This document shows, piece by piece, positions 7,798-14,705 of a stretch of 64,000 nt of DNA. Each line of letters opens with the position of its first letter. The first letter of the stretch is position 1. The notes beneath the pieces were generated by a model, which was given only the letters and a program-made list of their open reading frames with translations, did not search any database and was not told where the DNA came from. The DNA comes from Candidatus Sulfotelmatobacter sp. (GTDB taxonomy: Bacteria; Acidobacteriota; Terriglobia; Terriglobales; Acidobacteriaceae): positions 1 to 64,000 of the forward strand of contig JASHOH010000037.1 of assembly GCA_030041215.1 (NCBI GenBank), in the 5' to 3' direction. Both the position numbers and the translations under genes were made by a program.

Positions 7798-8887
7798 GGG
7801 AATTTTCTCCTTTCAGGGAACCTATGCCGAGCGAACCATCCTTGGATGGCTCGGTCGAGGCGGAAGTTTCAACGGGCGCTGAGCCTGCTGCGGACTGTGA
7901 GCTGGAGGATGACGCGGACTGGTCAGGGGAAACACTGTCGAGAAACGTGGCAGTCGGGATGAAAAACAGGTTTCCCGTAACCGCAGTGCTGAAGTCGAGG
8001 ATGCGATCGTAATTGCCTGGCGGGCGACCGATAAACATGTTTTCGAGCATTTGCTCGATGGTGCGGGGCGAGCGGCTGTAGCCGATGAAATAGGTGCCGA
8101 ACTCGCCGTGGCCGGGGCGGCCGAAAGGCATGTTGTCGCGCAGAATTTTGATTCCCCTGCCGTTTTCTTCGATGGTGGTGAGAGCATTGTGAGCAGACGT
8201 GGGCTTGACGGAGTCGTCGAGTTCGATATCGGAAACTTTTGTGCGGCCGATGATTTTTTCCTGGGCTTCGGTAGGAATCTTGTTCCAGGCGTCGAGATTG
8301 TGAAGATACTTTTGGACGATGACATAGCTCCCTCCGGCGAAAGCGGGATCTTCATCACCAATGAAGACGGCCTCGGCGGCCGCGTTGCCTGTGGGATTTT
8401 CCGTGCCGTCCACGAAGCCGAGGAGATCGCGTTCGTCGAAGTAGCGGAACCCGTGCACTTCGTCGGCGGTGGTGACGGCGCCTTCCAGGCGAGCCATGAT
8501 TTGCGTGGCGAGCTCGAAACAGAGATCCATATGCTTGGCGCGGATGTGAAAAATCAAGTCGCCGGGGGTAGAGACCGCGTGGCGCGGACCAGGGCGAATT
8601 TCACGGAAGGGATGAAGTTCGGTCGGACGTGGCGAACCAAAGAGGCGGTCCCATGCATCAGAGCCGAAACCCATGATGCAGGAGAGAGAGCCTTCGAGGG
8701 CGCGAAAGCCGACAGAGCGCAGAAGCGCGGAGAGATCGGCGCACAGGGAAAGCACTGCGGCGCGATTTTCCTCACCGGAATTGATGGTGACGACGAGAAA
8801 AATTGCAGCGCTAGTGAGCGGAGAGGAAACGGGCTGCGAGACAGTTAACGCGGCCGATGCTTGCGTGGTCAGGGACTCGGATGCCAT
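7790..8887 (-). CDS. DyP-type heme peroxidase, encapsulin cargo
   Basis: A 365-residue dye-decolorizing peroxidase that reduces hydrogen peroxide using heme. Asp160 lies in the signature GFVDGTENP, the proximal heme ligand is His233 (PTSAHN), and distal Arg250 and Asn252 are in ILRDNMPFG. There is no export signal. After the enzyme fold (to about 318) comes a flexible Ser/Ala-rich linker (about 319-350) and then the targeting peptide GSLGIGSLK (351-359), which is known to dock cargo on the inner face of family 1 encapsulin. The shell gene follows with an 8-base overlap. Together they should form a peroxidase-filled nanocompartment for oxidative stress. Operator-promoter D lies 125-190 bases upstream of the start. 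Confidence 0.96.
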   Translation of the reverse strand: MASESLTTQASAALTVSQPVSSPLTSAAIFLVVTINSGEENRAAVLSLCADLSALLRSVGFRALEGSLSCIMGFGSDAWDRLFGSPRPTELHPFREIRPGPRHAVSTPGDLIFHIRAKHMDLCFELATQIMARLEGAVTTADEVHGFRYFDERDLLGFVDGTENPTGNAAAEAVFIGDEDPAFAGGSYVIVQKYLHNLDAWNKIPTEAQEKIIGRTKVSDIELDDSVKPTSAHNALTTIEENGRGIKILRDNMPFGRPGHGEFGTYFIGYSRSPRTIEQMLENMFIGRPPGNYDRILDFSTAVTGNLFFIPTATFLDSVSPDQSASSSSSQSAAGSAPVETSASTEPSKDGSLGIGSLKGENSRE

Positions 8888-9011
8888 GGCAATTCTAGCT
8901 GCGGCAACGGAATGCCGTTAAAACAAACTCTAGCGCAATCTTTCTACTACGTCGGACGCGAGATTCCAAACTTTTTCATCTTGTACACGAGGATCTCAAC
9001 CGCTCATGGGC

Positions 9012-9077
9012 ATTAAGCCAGAAGCCACGTACGGAATCCATTGGACGAAGGTATCGCCGATACCATTGCATCAATGG
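9012..9077 (-). promoter_or_regulatory. Operator-promoter of the encapsulin operon (site D)
   Basis: The operator at 9039-9077 is a palindrome: CATTGGACGAAGGTATCG, CC, GATACCATTGCATCAATGG. On the minus strand its end abuts TGGATT as -35, then exactly 17 bases, then CTTAAT (9017-9012) as -10. The predicted start near 9005 gives a leader of about 118 bases before the DyP gene. Confidence 0.68.
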
Positions 9078-9143
9078 AACGACACGCATCGGACGCCTCC
9101 GCACCGGACCTTTGGCAAAAAACAACTTGTCTGCGTACCCAGA

Positions 9144-9206
9144 CTAATACGAAGGTATTGTCAACACCATCGTCTAATTGTTTTGGGCCCGGCGTAATAG
9201 CCTAAC
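9144..9206 (+). promoter_or_regulatory. Operator-promoter (site E)
   Basis: The operator at 9144-9180 reads ACGAAGGTATTGTCAACACC then ATCGTCTAATTG. TTGTTT (9178-9183) is the -35, followed by 17 bases and CCTAAC (9201-9206) as -10. It lies back to back with site D and points to the gene at 9347. Confidence 0.62.
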
Positions 9207-9346
9207 CAATTTTGTTACGAATACGGTAAACCGGGTTAAGCTTTCATGCGTAAATATCAACTTTGTTCAAAAGAGGGGCTGACGCATACCTTTGCGGTAA
9301 GTTTGGCCTGACCTGTAGATCGAGATAGCAAACCGAAAGGGGAGCT

Positions 9347-9691
9347 ATGTCAATTTCTTCGGCGCGTTCGAATCTGGTGGTCATTGCTCTGGCGTTCGTG
9401 GCTGTCGCGAGCTGGCAGGCCACGTTGGCCCAGGAGGATCTGATCCGCATTGTTTCAGGCATTGTGAAACACGTCGATAAAGATGCCAAGACAATTGTCG
9501 TGAAGGCTGACGACGGTGTGGAACACACGGTGAAGTGGACGGACAAGACGACCTGGGAAGGCATCAAAGACTCCGGCAAAAGCATTAAGGAGGGTTCTAA
9601 GGTCTCTGTGAAATATACCGAAAAGGCCGGGGAGAAAACGGCTGTCGGGGTCAAAGATATTGGGAAAGACACTGCCAAGGGGGTTAAATAG
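9347..9691 (+). CDS. Small secreted protein of unknown function
   Basis: A 114-residue protein with a clear signal peptide (residues about 1-28, ending ATLAQ), so exported. The mature part is short, beta-rich and Lys-rich: a fold with TIVVKADDGVEHTVKW, then a lysine- and glycine-rich tail with repeated KxGxKTAVGVKDIGK-type segments. It resembles small OB- or SH3-like secreted domains but I cannot name a family. GAAAGGGGAGCT before the start serves as ribosome binding site. Operator-promoter E lies upstream, giving a leader of about 134 bases. Confidence 0.7.
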   Translation: MSISSARSNLVVIALAFVAVASWQATLAQEDLIRIVSGIVKHVDKDAKTIVVKADDGVEHTVKWTDKTTWEGIKDSGKSIKEGSKVSVKYTEKAGEKTAVGVKDIGKDTAKGVK

Positions 9692-9948
9692 GAACGTTTA
9701 GGAGAGATCTGTACAACACTTCTCGTTGGTTCGAGAAACGAGGGAATTCCACCTAGATTTCAAACGCTGCTTGTGACGGTCGCGAGCGTTGTTCTTTTCT
9801 TTCTGGAATTTTTCGTTTTGAAGTGGAGCTGCTGAAAAATTCTTGGCCCTCGCACAATTGTGAAACCTTTTGACCGTTCACAGAATCTCAGCTTAGGTAG
9901 TGGAGGTGGGTTATTCCTACAGCCAAGCAGCGTCCGATAAACTTCGTA

Positions 9949-11031
9949 ATGCTTGTGGCGGTCTTTGTTTGGCTTGTCACCGCATCACAGGCCCTCGTGG
10001 TGGCTCAGGATTCCGGCTCACAGTCGCCGGATCAGATTCAGACTGCACCGCCTCCATCGGAGCAATCAGAACCGGAACCGAACCAGGGTGCGTCGGATGA
10101 GGCGCCCTACGCCAAGCTCTCGAAGTCGCAGTTGGAGCGGCTGGTGGCGCCGATTGCGCTGTATCCCGACGCGCTCGTGGCGCAGATTCTGGCTGCTTCT
10201 ACTTTTCCCACTCAAATTACTGACGCCGAGACTTGGCTCCAGACCCATCCCGGGCTGAGTAACGCCGATCTGGGCAAGCAGGTGGATCAGCAGGACTGGG
10301 ACCCGAGTGTAAAAGCGTTGGTGCAATATCCCTCTGTTCTCGCGAACCTCAGCAAGAATCTGGGATGGACTTCGGAACTGGGCGATGCTTATTACAATCA
10401 GCAAGAAGATGTGATGAAGGCCGTGCAGGAAATGCGCAAGAAGGCAAAGAAAGCCGGCAATCTAAAATCAACCCCGCAGCTGAATGTGGAGGAGGAAGAC
10501 GGAAGGATCGACGTTGTACCGGTCGATCCCGAAGTCGTATACGTTCCTGCCTACGACCCATGGATCGTTTATGGCTATCCGATCGCGCCCTGGCCGTACT
10601 GGGTCGAGGTGCCGGGCATCTGGTGGGATGGACCGGGAATTTATTTTGGAATCGGATTTCCGATCGCCCCGTTCTTCGGGTTCGGCTGGGGATGGGGTGC
10701 GTGGGGAGTTGACTGGCATCATTGGGGCGTCTTCTACAATCACGCCCCGTACTATGCGCGAGGGCCGGCATTTTTCGATCGCGGCGCATACTATGGAGGC
10801 CGGCCCGGCTTCGGGTCCCCGTACCGCGGGTCGGTGGGCGATCGCGGCAGCTATCGTGGATACGAAGTTCCACGCGAGGGCTCTGGAGTGAGGTCTGGGG
10901 CATTTAGCGGCATCAATAACGGCGGGCTATCCCGAGGGTTTTCCGCGCGCGGCCAAAGCAGTTTCGGGGGATTCCATGGCGGCGGCTTCGGCGGCGGCGG
11001 CTTCCACGGCGGAGGCGGTGGACGACGCTAG
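9949..11031 (+). CDS. DUF3300 family exported protein
   Basis: A 360-residue exported protein of unknown function. A signal peptide spans about residues 1-20, and the DUF3300 core begins near 53 (SKSQLERLVAPIALYPDALV) and runs to about residue 170. An aromatic, Gly- and Pro-rich stretch and a strongly Gly-rich C-terminus (GGFHGGGFGGGG) follow. The ATG at 9949 has no ribosome binding site. A perfect GGAGGTGG lies at 9902-9909, and an in-frame ATT a few bases later would add Lys/Arg residues before the signal peptide, so the true start may be upstream with a rare codon. It is followed after 51 bases by a DUF2950 gene, its usual partner. Confidence 0.85.
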   Translation: MLVAVFVWLVTASQALVVAQDSGSQSPDQIQTAPPPSEQSEPEPNQGASDEAPYAKLSKSQLERLVAPIALYPDALVAQILAASTFPTQITDAETWLQTHPGLSNADLGKQVDQQDWDPSVKALVQYPSVLANLSKNLGWTSELGDAYYNQQEDVMKAVQEMRKKAKKAGNLKSTPQLNVEEEDGRIDVVPVDPEVVYVPAYDPWIVYGYPIAPWPYWVEVPGIWWDGPGIYFGIGFPIAPFFGFGWGWGAWGVDWHHWGVFYNHAPYYARGPAFFDRGAYYGGRPGFGSPYRGSVGDRGSYRGYEVPREGSGVRSGAFSGINNGGLSRGFSARGQSSFGGFHGGGFGGGGFHGGGGGRR

Positions 11032-11082
11032 CGAGTTCTATGAGGTGGACGGTACAACCCCAGGCGAGAAAAAGGTGCGAGC

Positions 11083-12003
11083 ATGTCACGTAGCGCAACA
11101 GAAATCATTAGACGGGAAGTCAGGCGGGCTGCCGCGTTCTCAGCTATGGCCGTGATCGCACTCACGTTGGCCTGTCTGCCTGCCGGGGCGCAGCTGCCGG
11201 TGTCAACTGCAACATACACTCCCACAGAGCAACCGAAGGGGAAAGCTTTCTCCAAGCCCGAGGATGCGGCTGCCGCAATCTACGCCGCCGCGAAGCGGAA
11301 CGACGAGGCCGAACTGCTCGTCATTCTCGGACCGGATGCCAAAGAGATTGTCCAATGGAGTGACGATCCGGCCGAACGGCGAAAACACAGGGAGATGTTC
11401 GCGCAAAAATATGAACAGATGCATCGCCTGGTGAAAGAGCCGGATAACACGGTTGCGCTATACGTGGGGTCGGAGAACTGGCCAATGCCGATTCCGCTGG
11501 TCGAATACCACGGAGCCTGGTATTTCGACGCGGAACTGGGCCGGCAGGAGATCCGCTACCGCCGTATTGGCAATAACGAGATGGCGGCACTTGAGGTTTG
11601 CCGGACATTAGTGGACGCCGAAAAGGAATACTGGGCGACTGTACACCAGTACACTGCGAAGTTTATTAGCAGCGATGATTCCCATGACGGTCTTTTTTGG
11701 AAGAGCTCAGATGATATAAGAAAGAGCCCAATCGGCCCGTATCTGGCCCATGCAGGCGTCAGTGGACCGGACACGTCCCACTCCCAGCCATTTCACGGTT
11801 ATTACTATCGCATCCTGCTGCAGGGATCGGATGCTTTTGCGATTCTTGCGTTTCCTGCGGAATACCGCTCATCGGGCGTGATGACGTTTCTCGTGAGCCA
11901 GGACGGCAAAGCCTACGAAAAAGACCTTGGGGAGCAAACTGTTGCGTTGGCCAGCCAGATTTCCTCATCTGGCGCTGACAATTCGTGGAAGCAACTGCAA
12001 TAG
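11083..12003 (+). CDS. DUF2950 family exported protein
   Basis: A 306-residue exported protein with a signal peptide (about 1-37, ending AGAQ). The DUF2950 domain covers most of the rest, with segments ENWPMPIPLVEYHGAWYFDA and EVCRTLVDAEKEYW. No catalytic residues are established for this family. Pairing with DUF3300 in one operon is common in Proteobacteria and Acidobacteria, which suggests a shared envelope role. An alternative start at residue 21 would shorten the signal peptide. Confidence 0.85.
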   Translation: MSRSATEIIRREVRRAAAFSAMAVIALTLACLPAGAQLPVSTATYTPTEQPKGKAFSKPEDAAAAIYAAAKRNDEAELLVILGPDAKEIVQWSDDPAERRKHREMFAQKYEQMHRLVKEPDNTVALYVGSENWPMPIPLVEYHGAWYFDAELGRQEIRYRRIGNNEMAALEVCRTLVDAEKEYWATVHQYTAKFISSDDSHDGLFWKSSDDIRKSPIGPYLAHAGVSGPDTSHSQPFHGYYYRILLQGSDAFAILAFPAEYRSSGVMTFLVSQDGKAYEKDLGEQTVALASQISSSGADNSWKQLQ

Positions 12004-12043
12004 CCGTTCCTCCAATTCAGCAGGCGCATTGACTGTAGCGAAA

Positions 12044-12106
12044 TTCATACCAAAGTATTGTCGATACTATCGTCCAATTGTCTTGCCTTAATTCTGCTGG
12101 TCTCAT
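12044..12106 (+). promoter_or_regulatory. Operator-promoter (site F)
   Basis: The operator at 12044-12080 reads ACCAAAGTATTGTCGATACT then ATCGTCCAATTG. TTGTCT (12078-12083), 17 bases, then TCTCAT (12101-12106) fit -35 and -10 spacing. The predicted leader to the DJ-1 family gene is about 35 bases. Confidence 0.58.
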
Positions 12107-12146
12107 TCTTGCAACCGAACCTCAGCACAAGACAAAGGAGGCAAAT

Positions 12147-12836
12147 ATGAAAATCTTGATGGTATTCACGTCGCACGATCAACTCGGTAATACTGGCCGT
12201 CCAACCGGTTTCTGGCTGGAAGAGGGTGCGGCTCCCTACTTTGTTTTCCGAGACGCCGGCGTCCAATTGACTCTCGCCTCGCCCAAGGGCGGTCAGCCGC
12301 CGATCGATCCAAAGAGCGACCTTCCGGAGAATCAGACCCCTGCCATGGCTCGCTTTAAGCGGGATGCGGCGGCGCAGAAAGCGTTCGCCAGCACGCTCAA
12401 GCTCGCAAACGTAAAGGCAGAAGATTACGACACTGTGTTTTATCCGGGCGGGCACGGCCCGATGTGGGATCTTGCGGAGGACCCCGTGTCGATCGCTCTT
12501 CTCGAATCTTTCTACAATTCTGGCAAGCCAATCGCATTGGTCTGCCACTCGCCCGGGGTGCTTCGACATGTTAGGTACCAGGGCGCCCCTCTTGTAAAAG
12601 GAAAACACGTAACCGGCTTTACGAACGGTGAGGAAGAAGAGGTGAAGCTCACAAAGGTTGTGCCATTCCTTGTTGAAGATGAACTGCTGCGGCTCGGTGC
12701 CGTGTTTGAGAAGATGGCGAACTGGCAGCCTTTCTCCATCACGGACGGCCGCCTTATCACTGGACAGAATCCCGGATCATCGACCTCGGCGGCCCAGGCA
12801 CTGCTGAAACTCATGGCTGTGGAAGTCGCGGCTTAG
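12147..12836 (+). CDS. DJ-1/PfpI family protein (Hsp31-like)
   Basis: A 229-residue cytoplasmic protein of the type 1 glutamine amidotransferase-like superfamily. Nucleophile Cys133 sits at the elbow (ALVCHSPGV) followed by His134, with conserved Glu25-Glu26 near the N-terminus (GFWLEE). Hsp31/glyoxalase III-type members detoxify methylglyoxal or act as stress chaperones, and the GFWLEE and YPGGHGPMWDL motifs fit that branch. The start is chosen at 12147 after AAAGGAGGCAAAT. Operator-promoter F lies just upstream, tying it to the same regulon as the encapsulated peroxidase. Confidence 0.9.
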   Translation: MKILMVFTSHDQLGNTGRPTGFWLEEGAAPYFVFRDAGVQLTLASPKGGQPPIDPKSDLPENQTPAMARFKRDAAAQKAFASTLKLANVKAEDYDTVFYPGGHGPMWDLAEDPVSIALLESFYNSGKPIALVCHSPGVLRHVRYQGAPLVKGKHVTGFTNGEEEEVKLTKVVPFLVEDELLRLGAVFEKMANWQPFSITDGRLITGQNPGSSTSAAQALLKLMAVEVAA

Positions 12837-12949
12837 CTTTCTCCCCAATCCGCGACCCTGTCGGTTCGCTTTATCAGGGTTTTTGGCCAGGGCGACGAAA
12901 CCGTTGCCCTGGCATTACCCTCCCGCCAAATTTGGTCTCTGCGGCGTCG

Positions 12950-13067
12950 GGCTTGAACAAGCCGGATTAAGCTAACCGCCAAGGGCTTTGTCGAGGTCAA
13001 TGAACGCCTCGGAACGACTTCGCCCAAAGTCTGGGCGATTGTGCGCGATGTAAGAAAAGCGGCCTGA
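12950..13067 (+). pseudogene. Remnant of pyridine-nucleotide-disulfide oxidoreductase 3' end
   Basis: The plus strand encodes GLEQAG, then after a one-base shift IKLTAKGFVEVNERLGTT and SPKVWAI, ending in a stop at 13065-13067. This is the C-terminal FAD-domain signature of mercuric reductase-like oxidoreductases (GFVxVNERLxTTxPxVWAxGD), truncated and frameshifted. Nothing of the N-terminal part is left. Confidence 0.6.
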
Positions 13068-13087
13068 GTTCAGCATGATTCGCGGAC

Positions 13088-13246
13088 CTACCCAGCTGTG
13101 AGGTAGTGGATCTTTACCCCTTCGACGGTTGCAAATTTTGATTCGATTGGGCTGCTACCTGACTGCGTCTGTGCCACTAGCGGAAAAGACAGGGCAATGA
13201 AAAGTAAGAAAACAACGGCGGTTGCCGGTTTCAGATTGGTTCGCAT
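13088..13246 (-). pseudogene. Truncated secreted alpha/beta hydrolase
   Basis: From ATG 13246, with GGGAGGG upstream, 52 residues are encoded: a good signal peptide (hydrophobic AVVFLLFIALSFPLVAQ) and then FATVEGVKIHYLTAG, the exact opening of an exported alpha/beta hydrolase domain. A stop follows at once and no hydrolase continues. The promoter-proximal part of a deleted gene is preserved. It could still make a short exported peptide. Confidence 0.6.
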
Positions 13247-13294
13247 TTCATCCCTCCCAAAGAGATAGTGGCCGGTTCCGACCGCCTGACGATC

Positions 13295-14704
13295 TTACTG
13301 TTGCCAGCCTCCGCCGAGCGCTTTGTAGAGTTGGACTAAGCTGCGATATTCATCTCCCCGCGCCGCTGCGAGCGTTAGTTCTGCCCCGTAAAGCGAGCGC
13401 TGTCCGTCGAGCACTTCGAGGTAGGTTGTTGTGCCTCCCGTATAGCGAAGCGTAGAAATGCGGACTGTTTCCTGCAGGTCGGCTACCGTATCCTGCTGGC
13501 GAGTTCGTACCTGATGAAATTTCTGGTAGCCGATGAGCGCATTGGAGACATCGCCGAAGGCTCGCTGAATCGCTTGCCGGTATGCGATCAGAGCTTGCTC
13601 GTGTTGCGACTCGGCCAGGTGCAGGTTTCCCTTCAGAGCTCCTCCTGTGAAGATCGGTTGGCTCACCTGAGCGCCGTAAGAATATATGCCAAGCTGCGTC
13701 GTGTTGTGACTTGAGAACAGGCTGTCTCGACCGAAAGAACCGCCGCCGCCCCCGGTCAGAGAGATTTGCGGAAAGAACTGGGCTTTGGCGACTCCAATAT
13801 CGGCATTCGCGGCAACCAGAATTTGCTCGGCTTCACGAATGTCGGGCCGGCGCTCCAGAAGCGAAGAGGTAAGGCCGGGTGGAACTTCCGGCGGAAGAGT
13901 TTGTTGGACGAGCGGAATTCCGCGTGCGATGTCTCTTGGGTAATCGCCCAGGAGGATGCTGATGGCGTCTTCTTCCTGTCCAATCTGTCGCTCGAGATCG
14001 GGAATCTGGGCATTCGCAGTATCGAGGACCTGCTGGGCCTGAAGCACATCCAGCTTCGTGGCAACTCCGTGCTCAAGCCGCAGCTGCGTAAGTTTCACTG
14101 AATCGGTCTGGGTCCTGACCGTGTCATGCGTGATCGCAAGCTGCAGATCGAGTTGCAGCAGCGTGAAGTAGTCGCTCGCCACATCGCTGACCAGGGTGAG
14201 CACGACGACTTGGCGCGCATCTTCAGTCGCTAGCAGTTGCGCGCGAGCTGCTTCGTTGGCGCGGCGTAGTTTGCCGAAGAAATCGAGCTGAAACGCCGCG
14301 TCGGCGGTCAAGGTCAGAAAATTGTATCGGGACTGCTCAACGTTTTCTTTGCCCCCGCTGAAATTGGCATTTCCCGCGACTTGGGGAAACAGGCTCGAAC
14401 GGGTGATGGCGAGCTGAGCCCGGGCAGCATTGATGCGCTCTGTCGCCAGTTGCAAATCGTAGTTCTGCTTCAGTGCGGTGCGAATCAGCTCTTGGAGCTT
14501 GGGATCCTGAAACACCTGCCACCAGGGGAGATCGGCATACGAGGCAGTCTGTGCCTGAAGCTGAGGATTGTCGGCCAGATTTCGAAAAGAATTGGGAGTC
14601 TGAACCGAAGGCCGATGATAGTTCGGGCCTACCATACAAGAGTAGAGGAAACTGGAAAGAAGCACAGCGACAATCAGGAATCCGCTGTTCGTGCGAGAGT
14701 GCAT
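13295..14704 (-). CDS. Outer-membrane efflux lipoprotein (NodT/OprM family)
   Basis: A 469-residue outer-membrane channel of a tripartite efflux pump. The start at 14704 lies one base after the stop of the RND gene. The frame is open further upstream, but that would run deep into the pump gene. A lipoprotein signal ends at LYSC (Cys near residue 23), followed by MVGPNYHRPSV, typical of the NodT family. Two OEP repeats (coiled coil plus beta hairpin) fill about 60-250 and 260-460. It is the last gene of the MFP-RND-OMF operon. Periplasmic coupling to the adaptor is expected. Confidence 0.93.
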   Translation of the reverse strand: MHSRTNSGFLIVAVLLSSFLYSCMVGPNYHRPSVQTPNSFRNLADNPQLQAQTASYADLPWWQVFQDPKLQELIRTALKQNYDLQLATERINAARAQLAITRSSLFPQVAGNANFSGGKENVEQSRYNFLTLTADAAFQLDFFGKLRRANEAARAQLLATEDARQVVVLTLVSDVASDYFTLLQLDLQLAITHDTVRTQTDSVKLTQLRLEHGVATKLDVLQAQQVLDTANAQIPDLERQIGQEEDAISILLGDYPRDIARGIPLVQQTLPPEVPPGLTSSLLERRPDIREAEQILVAANADIGVAKAQFFPQISLTGGGGGSFGRDSLFSSHNTTQLGIYSYGAQVSQPIFTGGALKGNLHLAESQHEQALIAYRQAIQRAFGDVSNALIGYQKFHQVRTRQQDTVADLQETVRISTLRYTGGTTTYLEVLDGQRSLYGAELTLAAARGDEYRSLVQLYKALGGGWQQ

Positions 14705-14705
14705 T

